Shown here one piece after another: positions 1 through 12,203 of a stretch of DNA of 64,000 nt. Position 1 is the first letter of the stretch. Each line of letters starts with the position of its first letter. The notes under the pieces are model-generated. The model was not told the origin of the DNA. It saw only the letters and a list, made by a program, of their open reading frames with translations, and made no database searches. The stretch covers positions 620,001-684,000 of the forward strand of contig JAPZLL010000014.1 in assembly GCA_036250225.1 (NCBI GenBank), given 5' to 3'. The position numbers and the translations under genes were made by a program. This DNA is from Cercophora sp. LCS_1 (Eukaryota; Ascomycota; Sordariomycetes; Sordariales; Lasiosphaeriaceae).

Positions 1-164
1 TGTGGTTGGAACTGCATCCCCTCTGAAAACACCACGGTAGTGTTGTGTACTGGTTTTGTGGCCATAAAGGCCTGCTGTATTTGTATGTACCATGATAACC
101 ACGGAAGTTAGCTACAACCCGGCTCAATCGACAGAAGCAATCAAGATGCTTAGACCATACACCC
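1..164. other. 3' flank of PPX1
   Basis: Window edge up to the PPX1 stop codon. I see no gene here; it should hold the PPX1 3' untranslated region on the minus strand. Confidence 0.5.
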
Positions 165-1413
165 TCACAGCTTAGAAACATCCCTCATGACCTCCCTCAA
201 CATAGGCCCAACCTGCTTCCGACTATATTTCAACCCCTTCTGCGTCCAACACGCCCTCCACTCCCCATCCCTCTCCTCATCCATCTCACCCCGTCGCCAA
301 CTCTCCAGCCCCAAATCCTCCCCATTCCGCCTCACAAACTGCTTCACGACCTCGGTCGCGTCCTCCCCAAACGCCCACATCAATAGCTCCCTCGTAAACC
401 TCCCCTCCGGATTCGAAACCGTCATAACCGCAAGGACGTCCAGCCCCTGCCCCTCCCTCCACTCCCTCAACGCGCCCAAAAACCCCTCTGGATCCCCCGT
501 CTCGGTAGTCAAATACCCAAACCCCTGCACAACAATCGACATTCCCAGATTCAGTCCCCCATCCCTCCACATCTTATAGTCCTTCCTCAAGACATCCCGA
601 TACCCCAAGCCGGAGATATCCTCCTTCAACCTCTGAATCTCGTCGTGATAACCCTTCCTCTGGTATCCCAGGCTCTCCGCAATTTTGCCTTCGGCAAACT
701 TCGTAGCTTCAACATCCAACTCGGCCGTCTTCTCTTTGCTCTCCAAATTGGTCGTATCAATCAAGATCGGACCAAGCGCTAAATGCGCCACCTCGGCATC
801 GATGTTTTTGTCTGAGACGAGAGAGTCCCATGCTGAGCGGTAGTGCGATACCACGAGCGAGGCACAGCTTCCGCACTTTGCAAAGACGCGGGTCTCAGAT
901 GAAGAAGGAATGACGGCTTCGTCTCCGTGGTGGTCGATGCACCCGATCAGGAGGTTACCGGATGTACTGGATGAGGTGAATTGGGAGTGGAAAAGACCGG
1001 TTGGGACGTTGTGGTCGACTAATAACCAGCGGGTTTGGTCGGGGGCGAGACCTGAGGTTGGGAGGTCGGTCAGGGTGAGAAGGTCGTCGGGGGTGAGGCC
1101 AGCTGGACGGAGAACGGCGTTGAGTTCGGGGTGGAGGGCGAGGTCAGAGCGCGGGAGGTTGGAGAGTGGGATGTGCAGCGTGTTTGGCGGGGTGTGGGTG
1201 CGGAAGTAGGCGAGGAGGACGGCTGAGCAGAGGGAGTCGAGGTCTGAGGGGGCGTTAGTGATGAATGGGGACGGGAATTGGGATATACGTACCGGCTGAT
1301 TCGTTACCGATGACAAAGGTTAGGGGGTTTGGGCGGTGGGTTGCGGGCGCAGTAAGGGCTTTGCGGGCTGTGGTGAGGAAGGATTTGAGGGAGACGCGGG
1401 TGGGTGAAGCCAT
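165..1413 (-). CDS. PPX1: Exopolyphosphatase PPX1 (DHH family)
   Basis: Exons 1413-1293 and 1243-165, with a 49 bp GTACGT...CAG intron, giving 399 residues; yeast Ppx1 is about 397. The protein should hydrolyse terminal phosphates from inorganic polyphosphate as a metal-dependent cytosolic enzyme. The first metal-binding motif NESADLDS (about 38-44) is only complete when the intron is removed, which fixes the splice. Further motifs are VDHN near 116-119 and the DHH triad at 144-146, followed by a DHHA2-type C-terminal half. The start is the first ATG before the splice site. The gene is divergent from the amidotransferase at 2187. No lesion is seen. Family assignment rests on motif order and length; the gene symbol is by homology only. 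Confidence 0.93.
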
Positions 1414-2186
1414 GGTGAGATGTTGGTTGAGTGGGTGAGATGCACTGTGAGTTGCTTGCGGTGATTTGTGGGCGATTCGCGTTCAACTTGATGGTGGAAA
1501 TACGGGTTGCAGCAGCGGTTACGATGCGCTCGTATGCCGTGGCAGCGTATTAGTTTGGTCGTCAGGGTGGCTCAAGATCACTTTGGGATGTGTTGAGAGG
1601 GCGCACTCCTGAATGAGGCGGCACTGTGTTGACTTCCCTGTTTTTGAATGGTGGGGTCAGGGATTTGCATCATGAACACATGCAGGGTTAGGGTGTATTG
1701 TGATGCTGGGTTGACATTGGTTGGTAAAGAACAAGACACACAGCTCAAGACGGTTGTTGAGCAGATCCCATCAGAAAATTTGTTGTCCAAGACGTTCTAG
1801 CAATGCGCCAATACAGAATGCAATTTTGGCTTGGGTTACTTGTGGCGTCGCTGTGGCAGGTGTCAAATGTGCTTGACAGGCGCCCTTGTGTTACCAGACT
1901 TGCGTTGTTGGATTTGAACTTATCAACAGCTTAAAATCAGTAGCCGTCTCGCCGTATTCAGTGGTGTGCCCTTGTTTTACGACGTTGCCGTCGTTGTTCG
2001 CCTTCGCCGGCCGACCTCCGCTCTCGGAGGGGCAACGGACCTTGGATGAGCCCCGCCGAGCGGCCCGGCGGCTACCTTATCACCACCTCATCCGAGATCA
2101 CATCCCGCCCCCTCCAACACCGAGACTCACAAAACAGACAGATCATAAAACTAGAAAAAGGATCAATCACATATCCCAAACGCACA
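1414..2186. promoter_or_regulatory. Divergent promoter region
   Basis: A 773 bp gap between the starts of PPX1 (minus) and the amidotransferase (plus). It must carry both promoters. I see no conserved element, repeat or coding stretch; ORFs here are short and unlike known proteins. Confidence 0.5.
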
Positions 2187-3035
2187 ATGACCGCCCCTCT
2201 AAGGCTAGCCATCCTCGAAGCCGACACGCCCCTCCCCGGCGTCGACGCCCGCTACAACGGCTACCACGGCGTCTTCAAGCACCTCCTCAACCGCGCCGCG
2301 GCCCCACAACCCCTCGACTCGGTCCTCACCCTATCCCGACACCACGTCGTCAACAACACAACCGCCTACCCCTCGCTCTCAGACATCGACGCCATCCTCA
2401 TCACCGGCTCCAAACACTCAGCCTTTGAAGACGACGACTGGATCCTCGCCCTCGTCGCCTTCACTCAAAAAGCCATCGCCGACCCGCGCATCCGCGTAAT
2501 CGGCGTCTGCTTCGGCCACCAGATTGTTTCCCGAGCTCTAGGCGTACCCGTCCGCCGAAGCCTAGCAGGCTGGGAAGTCAGCGTGACCGAAACCCGCCTG
2601 ACGCCAGCAGGCAAAGACCTCTTTGGTGGACGCGAATCCCTCGTAAACCTCACCAGTCATCCCCATCATATCTCCCCCGAGACTCTAATCACAAGTCCGC
2701 AGAAAATCCAACAAATGCACCGCGACCAAGCCCTCGGCATCCCGCCCACCGCCACCCTCCTAGCGTCAACAGACATCTGCCCCAACCACGGCTTCATCAT
2801 CCCGGGGCGCGTCATCACGGTGCAAGGCCACCCCGAGTTCACCGACGACATCATGCAAGAGATCCTCGAGACGCGGCACGCAACGGGTCTCTTTTCCGAC
2901 GACGTCTTCCAAAGCGGCATGGCCCGCCGCGCCGACGAGCAAGACGGCGTGTTGATGGCGCGCGTCTTTCTCAAGTTTCTCCAGGGCACCACCACCACCA
3001 CCGCTCCTGTTTCTCCCCCACCACCATCTTCATGA
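2187..3035 (+). CDS. Class I glutamine amidotransferase-like protein
   Basis: Single exon, 282 residues. It is a stand-alone class I glutamine amidotransferase domain of the GMP-synthase-like type. Such proteins release ammonia from glutamine or act as gamma-glutamyl peptidases; the substrate cannot be read from sequence. The nucleophile is Cys108 in GVCFGHQ, with His215 and Glu217 in GHPEF completing a catalytic triad. I start at ATG 2187 because the open frame upstream looks like untranslated leader and residue 1 then sits directly before the first beta strand (LRLAILEAD). The C-terminal tail is Thr/Pro/Ser-rich and the stop is followed at once by long T, A and C runs. No intron or lesion. 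Confidence 0.88.
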   Translation: MTAPLRLAILEADTPLPGVDARYNGYHGVFKHLLNRAAAPQPLDSVLTLSRHHVVNNTTAYPSLSDIDAILITGSKHSAFEDDDWILALVAFTQKAIADPRIRVIGVCFGHQIVSRALGVPVRRSLAGWEVSVTETRLTPAGKDLFGGRESLVNLTSHPHHISPETLITSPQKIQQMHRDQALGIPPTATLLASTDICPNHGFIIPGRVITVQGHPEFTDDIMQEILETRHATGLFSDDVFQSGMARRADEQDGVLMARVFLKFLQGTTTTTAPVSPPPPSS

Positions 3036-3812
3036 ATTTTTTGTAATTTTTTTTTTTTTTTAAAAAAAAAAACTTTGCTTCATCCCCCGTACATACCGCC
3101 CCCCCCCCCCCCCCCACGATCTTCAAACCATCTCCGCCAATCTGCAAGGCAAACCGCAATGAGGGTTAGGTGTGTTTTTGAGTAGCAAGGTTTCACAGCA
3201 CTTCGGGCCTTTTCAGAACCGACTTGCCCGCTTTGGGGAAAAAAGTGCAGCGGTTTCCGCCGTCTCGGGCTCATGGTCTTCCCCAGACGGAAAGCCGTGA
3301 TGTGCAGCCGGACCCTGTTGCCAAGAGAATGACAGGCGCGCGCAAATCTGCTAGCCGTTGTGAGACATGTGAACTTCAACACCATCTTGCCATGATCGAC
3401 AGAATCCTGTGCCTTTTCGGCAAGGGTATCCGTTCACGGTCACTTTAGCTACCAAGCCTGATCGACCGCTCCCCTGGCCCAACATCAACAAGCCCGGATA
3501 ACCAAGCCCAGAATCAATCAACTTGCATGAGATTTGGGGCTACCCCAGGATACCAAGATGCAATGACAATCTCCTCATTTGAGGGTATCGTGAACATTCC
3601 TATGCTACCTTGGTAGTAATTTGTTCCAGCCTGACTAGGCGTGCTGCCTGCTCGAAGCAACTCTGTGTACAAATGCTCAGCAACAAAATGCTCCCGAAAA
3701 TGCCTCCCGAACCATGACCAGGGGTATAGTTAAAACCTCAAAAAGAACGCCAGTTCCAGAACACCGTGCTCTTGCCCATGGAGACGCCAAACAAAACAAA
3801 TCCTCCGCCTAT
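3036..3812. other. Gene-free spacer with homopolymer tracts
   Basis: Contains T15 (3047-3061) directly followed by A11 (3062-3072), then C17 (3099-3115). Otherwise no gene or repeat is seen. It separates the amidotransferase 3' end from the GPCR 3' end (convergent genes). Confidence 0.6.
3047..3115. repeat. T15-A11 and C17 homopolymer runs
   Basis: Read directly: 15 T followed by 11 A, a self-complementary tract, then 17 C after a 26 bp gap. It lies 11 bp past the stop codon at 3035 and may act in 3' processing or be simple slippage product. Run lengths are prone to sequencing error. Confidence 0.8.
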
Positions 3813-5828
3813 TCACTTCTTAGAATAGCTGACACCATCATTCTCAACATTGCCTTTAGTTGGTTGCTCTTCTAGGCCATCATCATTTGCCCAGTCCCAT
3901 CCGCGCTCCTCAACGTCCCACCAGTACCGAACTGACCTCTGCTCTGCTCCCTGTCCAGCACTGCTCTTCTGGGATCTCTCCACGACAACCTCCTCACCCC
4001 TCCTCTCTCTGGCCAGCCGTCCATCCACCATCATCTCCTCCCTGGTCCGGCCAGAAGCTTGTGCTCCATCACGGGTCAGGGTTAGTTTGTGTCCCAAACC
4101 ATCCCAGAATCCCATGCCAACTCCAGTTGCCGCATGGCGCCATGGTTTCTCTCGGGCGGCGAACAACGCACAGTCCACTGTGCCTTGAACCGAAAGAGAA
4201 ATGATCCCCAGGATTAGAAGCCACATGGGGTCGTCCGGACGGATGGCGTCGTCGTAGCCCATGATATGGGACACGAAGGGAAACACCCAAATGATGATGT
4301 AGACCAGGGGGTAAACGAAGAGAGACCGGAGTTGCCGCCGCACCTTGGATCGGTTACGAGTGACCAGGGAGTTGCTTTCAAATAACGAAAACGGCGCCGA
4401 GGTGAGGATTGGCGTACCCGAGCCTGAAGTCGCTGTCGAAGTGGGACCGTCGCGACGACGGCGTGAAGCCGTTGTAGAGACCTGTTGGTGGGGACGCCTC
4501 CAATGTGTTCGTGTATCATGCGCCGGTGGGGTTGGCGGACCCCTGCGCAACATCGTGATAATGTTCGGTAGTGAGACATTCGGCCGGCGAGCGGGGGCGT
4601 GATCGGCGCCGGGGGTGTGAAGCCCACTGAGGGATACGGGCCTGCGCCAGAAGTATCCCGAAGACTGGGGAATCCCAACTGAAGAAGCGTCCGAGTGGTC
4701 GTCGGCACCGTTATCGCGTGGTGCCTTCGGGGAATGGACGGGGGGAGGTGGCGATACTACGGGGTTGGGGCTTTGTGACAGCGGATCTTCGGTTTCGTCG
4801 GGAAACGGGTTTTCGGCCGACGAACGAGGTTGCCTGAATCCGGCCCAGTTCCAGTCGAGATGTTGGCCGGGTTGAGAAGCCGCCTCGGTCGTTACTTTCG
4901 GGTTCTTCGCGTCGGTTTTGCCTGTCCAAACCGAACCAAGAGACGAAGTCGATTCCTGCCGCCCTTTAACCGATATCGACGACTCCGCAGCCGAGGGTCG
5001 ACGGGATGTTGGTGATGACGGCAGCAAGCCGTGGTACGATATCCGAGGAAGCGGGGGAATGCCCGCCTTTTTCCGTTGCTCTAGGGCACCACAAGAACTC
5101 CTCCTCCCGTAATCATCCATCCTTTTCCTAATGTAAATGTAGATGAAGGCGTAGATGGCGACGAGTGCGATCAGGACGACGTAACGAGGAATCCAACTAA
5201 GGGCCATTCGACGCCAGCCGCGGTTGGCCCGAAGGTAGCAGTAGTGACCGAGATTCTCGTATCCTGGGCCGTCGATAAAGGCCAACGACGCGGTGACAAG
5301 GGGGAACAGGTAGTAGACGGCATAGGCGTATCGCCTATACGGGTAGAGACCAGACCGGGGCCGAAAGATGTACATGACGGAGTGCAGGGCGATGAGCAGA
5401 ACCGCGATGTCCGAGGATTCGATCCCGAGCGCCAACCCGAAGCCGCTGATTTGGCAAAACGCCGAATTGGAGTCGATGGGGCCGTGTGTTAGACTGACAA
5501 TAGGGAAGATAACGAACGCAGCGGACTTGACAAAGTCACTTTGGATCAGCAACATGATGAGCCTGTGCGTGTGTTAGCTTTGCCGAACCACTACGAGATG
5601 GATTGTTGGATTATTTTCTCACTCATGCCGAAAACTCTTCCTCATCTTGACAAACCAGTATAGAACGGAAAGAGTCGACACCACGCTGATGGATCCGAAG
5701 ACAAGCGACAATATTGTCAAGACGTGAATTGTGTGACGAGGGTAATCCTCCTCGAAGACCCCGCCGGCCTGTTGAGACCGTCGAGTTGCGGCAAGAGCCC
5801 CCTCAACGAGGGCTTGAAAGAAAACCAT
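3813..5828 (-). CDS. Git3-family G-protein-coupled receptor
   Basis: Exons 5828-5623 and 5562-3813 with a 60 bp intron, giving 651 residues. It belongs to the fungal Git3/GPR1 class of seven-helix receptors (Aspergillus GprC/GprD and Neurospora GPR-4 type), which sense carbon sources and signal through a G-alpha to adenylate cyclase at the plasma membrane. Seen in sequence: helix I (about 30-60), then the family stretch with QSDFVKS, GIESSDIAV and LYPYRRYAY spanning helices II-IV, a very long Ser/Pro-rich third cytoplasmic loop (about 230-460), and a C-terminal Git3_C pair of helices beginning RSLFVYPLVY. The intron join restores the helix I-II loop (RHELIMLL). The acidic C-terminal tail is hydrophilic. 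Family is clear; ligand is unknown. Confidence 0.9.
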
Positions 5829-8800
5829 CTGGGGCGAGATAGACAGGGTCGATTACCCATAAATGTTGCCGCATGCGCCGGTTGGCGAGGCCTGTGTTGA
5901 AATCCGGGTTTGGGGCGGAACCCATCAAGTGCACAGAGAGGGCATCACGGCGGACCAGCGGAGGTGTTGTTTTGTTCAAGTGGAAGGGAAAGAGTCGAGG
6001 AGACCTTGAAGTAAACCGGCGCGAAGAAGTTCAATCTTGGTGGCCAGTAAGGTTGTGGGGGCTCCTTCCTCGCAAGATGGAAGAGTTGGCACGGCGAGTG
6101 TTGGGAGGCAGGAGTGTTCGTGGGTTTTGCCAAGTCTCGAAGGTTTCCCTCTCACCAAAATTCCCAGCGCAACAACGAAGTGGTGAAAGACTTGAGAGCA
6201 CCCAAGCTCGCCACACAGGGCAGCGAGGAGTCGATATGGTTAATCGAGGGCACAGGCAAGGACAAAGGTAATGTCACAGGGGAAAAGGCACTAAGGGGGG
6301 GATCTTGTTTCCAACAAAGCCGAGGGTTAGTTTGGACAAAAAGAAGCAAAGCCGTCACCCTTGCTGTGCGAGGAGGCAAGCCCTCAGAACCATGTACCGG
6401 CATGTGGCAGAAGAAAGTGATCAACGTCAAGCTCATTGTACAATAATACCCTTGGTAAAGCCGGGGGCGGTCTGGAGGAGCATCCAGGAAGAGGAATGCC
6501 GGTGAAGTTGATCCGGCTGGACAAAAGGAAAAAGGGTTCTTGGGCCGGTTTGGGCACCGCAAGAACGCAAACCCTGTTCATGCTGCGGCGCCGTTTGCAC
6601 CCGTCATTTTGGGGCAAGGGAGAGAATGAGATGTGCAAGCACACTGCTGGGGGGGTCATCTGGGATCTCGCAGAACCCTGGTCACGCCCTCGTCGGGACC
6701 AATTCCGGTCGTGCATAAGGCCGACCCAAAAATGTGGTTAGCAGCGACTGGTCAGCCAAGCGCCAAAACACAAAACAGGGAGGGCGAAAAGGGTGGCGGG
6801 TATCGAGACCCGCGAGATGTGGATTGGTGACCGCCAACCGTGGACGCAGCTCACAATGCCCAGCGTCTAGCAGGCGGCGGTGACGGGATAGGCCACGGCC
6901 CAAGATCGCAGCGGGTCATCACAACCAATGCCAACACCAGACCAAGCGAAGATGAGAGAGACCGCCTTTTGCAATCGCATGAAGTCATTGGCCGTCATAG
7001 GCTCCATCCGAGCGAGAAAAAAAGGCCAAGGAGGTCTGACGGAGACTGGGATTACTTGCAGCGGAGCGACGTCAAGGCGGCTGGCTGCCAGAGATCGCGG
7101 GGTCGCCCGATCCCGTGCATCACCCTTACCTCGAGTTCAAAGCGGCGATGCGGGAGTCATCGTAGCGGCACAAAAAGCCGTTGCGCCATCCAGCGGCTCC
7201 AACATCATTGGCTTTGAGCAGTCATGAGGTCAAAGCACCTCGGGATCGGGATACGGAGGCAGAGTCTTTCGCTCTTTCGCCTAGTTGCAGCAAAACTCTT
7301 AGCGAACTCGGATCCCCCAGACGGTGGTGCCGTGGTTGTTGGCCTGTTGGATGTTTGAGAGCACCAAACGGAGAATTCGCCGGGGTGCGCTCCCGTCTTT
7401 GCGGACTGTCGAGCAGAGAAGTTGGGGGCAATCCATCTTGGTGCAGCGCTTAGACCGGAAATTGGGTCCGAAGACATTTTTGCTCACCAAAAGGAAAAGA
7501 ACAAATACACCTCTCTGAGCTGGCCACCACCGAGTTTGAAGCTGGCGGCGCGAGGTGGACAACGCCTCCCTGCGGCTTTGCATACGACTGCAAAGCCAAT
7601 TGGATCGTCACTTTGGCTTGGATGGATGTGAAGTGACGAAGTAAAACGAGACGCAAGCGGTGAAAATGGTGTGCCTAGTGCCCCGTCCAAGAAGTGCATT
7701 TCCTACCCAGAGGCTGGCCCTTTTGTCCCGGAGTGTGGACGGATCATGGAATTCAAGCAAGGGTTTCAGAATGCCATCCCAGGCCCTCGAAAACAAACGG
7801 AGATGCCCGGAAAGTGAAGCTGGTTGCGACGACCTGCCGGTGCCGAAGAATCCCGCATCGAGGCTGTTGTATCGGTATCTGCCTCCGTGTCGCCTTTAAC
7901 CATGTCTGGATGAAAACAGGAGATAACGCGCGGCTCCTTTTGGTGTTTTCCAAAGATACTAGGACACACTGGCCATTTTATGGTCCGAGGGCATTCTAAT
8001 TCCCAGAGCTGCGGTTGCGCTAGGAAGTGGAAGCCAGGCTCGCACAGAACTTTTCGCGGCTCTTGCTCCTCGCGAGGACACCTGATGCCAAGCCGAGCTG
8101 AAAGGGAGCGTCGATCAGATCGACGTGTCGCAGACGCAAACAATAATTGCCAGGCAGAAATTAATCCGCCAGGCTTGCGATTGGATATGGCCTCATGCAG
8201 CTTGATGGAGGCGTCTGGCTTCCGAGGTGATGCAATTGTCGCAACACAGCTGGCGTCTCAAGGTGGCGTCCCATGACGGGCCAGTGACGAGAAAGGTCCC
8301 CGCGAAACCAACCCCTTCACCGGGATGTGTCTCTATCAATGAGGGGCACACCTGAATTTCAAGATCTCAGGCGATGTGCAAGAGATCAAGAAACTGGGGT
8401 CTACTGAGGAGAGAAACAGTGACCAACGAAGCCTACCAAAGAACAACCTAGCACGACAGACCGCAAGAAATGGTATTAGTTGACCGGGGTTTTTGCGTTG
8501 GCTGCAGGATGCCGTCCCCTCGCCCGCCTGCTTGAGACAAAGGCTTGCATCTCGGCCTACCAGTGTGATTGTTTGAGACATCCCCTCAAGTTATCACTTT
8601 TGCGCTGAGCCCCCACGGGTTGTATCGTTTTTTGTTACCTTTGTCGTGTCCCGCTCTTGCCGACAGCTCCTCGGGCAATTCACCGATCACCAGGTCTGTG
8701 AACCCTTGCATCTGGACTATTATCAAGATCTGGCGCAGAATCGCTGCTTGTTGGCAATATCCTGAGTAAGGTATCATTGTCATTAGTATTTTCGCTATCG

Positions 8801-8840
8801 TGGTGACCAAATAACCATGATATTTCGCCCATCCGCGATT
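5829..8840. other. 3 kb gene-free region upstream of the GPCR
   Basis: Both strands carry only short, mutually overlapping ORFs without recognisable domains, signal peptides or splice-linked exons. It lies 5' of the GPCR and 3' of Clp1, so it probably holds a long receptor promoter/leader and the Clp1 3' end. A non-coding transcript is possible but nothing in the sequence proves one. Confidence 0.5.
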
Positions 8841-10377
8841 CTAGCCCAACAAGTTGATGTAGGGCTCTGGCCAGCGTCCCCATACTAATGGCTGGTTTCC
8901 AAGGCGCCCGCTCACCGGAGAGAGGACTTTTAATCGGCGTCTATCTTCATCCACATCGGCAATGGCGATAAACCCCGTGATGGGCGCCTGTCGGATGGTC
9001 TCGGGTGGGTCATTAACCGAGGCGTTCATGACAGCTAACGTCCAATTGGACATGTCGTGGGATATCTCCGCAGGTTCGAGCACCGGTTGCCCTTCGTAAG
9101 CCTCAGACTCTGGATCTAGGTCAGCTCCGGTGGTTTCAGGTAGACACAGGGAACAAACCATCCGGCGCCCTGAAAATAGCCACATCATCGAAACTAACGG
9201 ATTGTGTTGACGGGCTGAGGGTCCTTTTCGCGTCCCCGAAAAAGTACTCCTTAATACTGAACTCCCGGCTTTGCTTCATGAACTGTTCATCTCGGTTGGC
9301 GACCCCCTGCCACTTGTCAAGTGACAATACGGTGATAGGTTCACCGGCAGATGTCTTTTCCCCAGCCAGCCGACGCTGCAAGTCCGCAGACAGGCGGTCT
9401 GAGCCCAAGACAACCACAATATTGACTACCGCAACGTCAGTCCTTGTGTCCCACCAAACGGTTCTGGTGTGTCCACTCACCGGCAAACTCGCTCACGGCG
9501 TGTACCAAGAGATCCATCCCTCCATTTTCCATATCCAGTGCCGGGATGTCAAGCAGCACGCCGCTCGCCCTAGTTTCCATGTTATGATTGACCTTGGCCC
9601 TTACCGAGCTGGCCAGTTTGCTTGTCAAGTCCCTCCAGTGCTGCACATCGTCCTCAACCTTCTCGCGCCCAAAATAATAGACAATCGGTACTTTTACCGG
9701 TACCGCACTCGGCCCGCTGCTAGGTGTGCACCGAATCCCGAATCCGCCTTGGGGGTCCTCGACATCCATCAAGGTCCCAAACTCGGCCGCACTCACTGTC
9801 CCCGGTAGACAAAGCAGACCCTCCCCGGGATCCAGGTTGGCTACCAACGGTTGCGACCCCATCCTTGTCGCCAGGCCGGCCAACGTCCGTACGAGCGATG
9901 TCTTGCCGGTATTCTGTGGCCCGCAGACCATGACGCGCGGACCCTGCGCATGCCTTACTGCCTTGGCAGCGGTGGAGCGCATCTCATGCAATGCAAAGTG
10001 CAGGTTCATATATGAGACGAGCGGCGAGCTTTCGATATTCGGGTATTCGCCCACCGAGCTATTGCAGTTCCCGGTGACTTCGAGGGTACAGCCCTGGATC
10101 GTGTAAATTTTCGATTTGGTGCGCTCAAAGAAGTAGTTCTTCCTAGCGGCAAGCTCGGTGCCATCGCGGTCGGCCGTGCCATTTAATAGACGGATGGTAA
10201 CGCCTGGCGAAGAACGTGGAACTTCGAATCGGAACTCCCAGTAGGGTTGGAGGCTGATGGTTTTCTTGTCGGAGGTCACTGGCTGTGAGCATTGGCGGTT
10301 AGCTTCAGGTGCCCTAAAGTTCTTCTTGAGGTGTCATCTACCTGCGGCGCCAGTTGGCCCAGACCGGGAATCGACAT
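8841..10377 (-). CDS. CLP1: mRNA cleavage and polyadenylation factor Clp1
   Basis: Four exons (10377-10342, 10282-9481, 9425-9159, 9115-8841; introns of 59, 55 and 43 bp) give 459 residues. Clp1 is a subunit of cleavage factor IA and works with Pcf11 in pre-mRNA 3'-end formation in the nucleus. Order: N-terminal beta domain (PYWEFRFEVP), central P-loop GPQNTGKTS at about 133-141, Walker-B-like VANLDPGEG, and the C-terminal Clp1 domain ending PEPYINLLG. Exon 1 codes for only 12 residues (MSIPGLGQLAPQ), and splicing restores the family N-terminus. The P-loop resembles fungal Clp1, where ATP is bound but RNA-kinase activity is generally lacking. The third intron is short (43 bp, donor GTTTGT) and is the least certain join. 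Confidence 0.93.
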
Positions 10378-12203
10378 TTTGGGAACGGTAGGGTGTTTGG
10401 GTAAGAGGGTATCTAAAATTCAGTTGCTGCTCGGCCGCCCGATGGCTCTTGGTTGGCGCGTTAAGCTCGCAAAGAAACCGCGTTTAGTGGGGCGGGATGA
10501 CGTCTGGGCGCACGGTCCAGGGCCCGCACCCACTGCGCCGTTGTCATAACCCCTGGAAGGAGGAACAGCACCCCTGAAAGCAAAATACAAGGGGTCTTGA
10601 CCACACTTCCAACGTGACCTTCAATCTGGGATCAATGTTTAACATGAAAAGAAGCCCATATGACCAATGAGATCACTTCTCATGGGTTTCAAATCCGTAT
10701 GTTCCATGTGGGAATTCTCGCGGAAACAAGCCTCAATGTTCACTTCGCGCTGTAAAAGCTAGTGGTCACCTTCGCAACACCGATATCTCATACGCAACTC
10801 ACACACTCCCGAATTGCAATCATCGCAGCGAAATTTGTCACCGATAAACTAATCACCGCCAACGATGGATTGTGACCGTATATCTAATAAATCAGTTCAG
10901 TATCGGCTCTGGCGCAACCTCTAGAGCAAGGCGCTCGCTCCTTCCACTCACCATCCCAGCAAGGTGCTCCACGAAGTGTCGGCTCTTGGTTTCAAGATAT
11001 CGGATTGTAGACGCGCCTCAGACTGCCTGTTCTCCGGCGTACTGTAGTTTCAGATGAAACTTTGCTTGTGCACATTTTGCAGCCAGACCTGCACCTTGTT
11101 TGTTGACTTGAACGAGTGTTTAGAATCCGATCGATGTTTGCGTTTGCGTCGACAAACGAAGGGAGCTTGGATACGAAGACAAAGCGTCGCAAATAACTCG
11201 CAAAGGGATTACTAGGCATACGGATCACATTCCAGCAGATACATCCAAAGGCTTTGCGCCATGTGATGCCCCATGTGTAGAGCGGCCGGAAGCACTCATA
11301 CGAGACGCAAGTTACCAGGTACCGGGCAAGTGACTTGTCCAGCGCGTCAGAGCACAATGCTTTCAATCCGCCCCTATCTACCGCAATCATTTCAGCGGGC
11401 TTCAGCCTCAAGGGTACATCCTCCACGAAGTGCCGGGCAAAAGGGCTGTTGATGTACCCGAGGCTTACGCCAGGCTCCCGCCAGTGACACGAACCCAGAA
11501 CGGCGGAGCTTCTGGAAGCTCACCAAATAGCCTTCTCATCTAAGATTTAGATGCGACACATCATACCTCAGCTACGAGTCTGATTCGGTACTACCCGTAG
11601 CGTTCCTTTTGGTTGATGACTCGGGACTCGGGGTGGTAATACGAATGACGGGCGCCCGTACCACCGGCCCGGCCGGGGCAAGCTATCAAAAAAAGCGCAC
11701 ATGTTAAGCGCTGAGTTATAACCCCGTCGCCAATAGAAAATTGAAGCTGACTGTGTCGATTGGATGCATAACAAGGCAGCGATGCGGCGTGCTGTGCGGC
11801 CCGGACGGGCAAAACTGCAGAGCACCGCAACTTGAGCCCCAATCCAGCAGAAGGATGAAGCCAAGGCGAGGCGCAAGCCGCTCCATGCCAAAGCCTGGCA
11901 GCGGTACTCGTTGTAAGCATGGTTTTTGGTCTTGGTTGAGGAAGAAGCACACACAACAGCAGAAAAAACTCTAGCACATGGATGAGAACTCATTGCGCGG
12001 GGCTCGCAGCATTGCTGGCGAGCACTTCAGGTAATGTACAGTAAGATGGGTATAGACAGAAACGAAGCATCGTCATCCCTCACATCGAGTCCAGCACTCA
12101 TGGTCGTCATGATTCCATAAAAAAACCCATAGACACGCTCTCCCCTTTTGGAGGCGGCGCAAGGCCGCAACAAACCCCCCCTCCGAACGCCAGTGTACGC
12201 CTT
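10378..12203. other. Intergenic region with a possible gene relic
   Basis: Lies between the Clp1 start and the IPMK stop. Only one stretch reads like protein, the minus-strand frame 10992-11510 listed separately. The rest shows no domain, tRNA or repeat. Confidence 0.45.
10992..11510 (-). pseudogene. Unidentified protein-like frame, possible relic
   Basis: An uninterrupted minus-strand frame of about 170 codons with balanced composition (for example a stretch around YINSPFARHFVEDV and later RYLVTCVSYECF). There is no ATG near its upstream end, and a CTTCCAG acceptor lies just before it, so it could be a 3' exon or a fragment of a lost gene. I do not recognise the family. The frame could also be open by chance in this GC-rich DNA. 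Confidence 0.25.

Noticed and set aside
187..579. Plus-strand ORFs overlapping PPX1, and similar ORFs over other genes
   Set aside because: Shadows of real genes in GC-rich DNA; no domains or start context.
6114..8143. ORFs of 90-136 codons in the GPCR upstream region
   Set aside because: They overlap on both strands, have low-complexity or mixed composition and no splice-linked partner exons.
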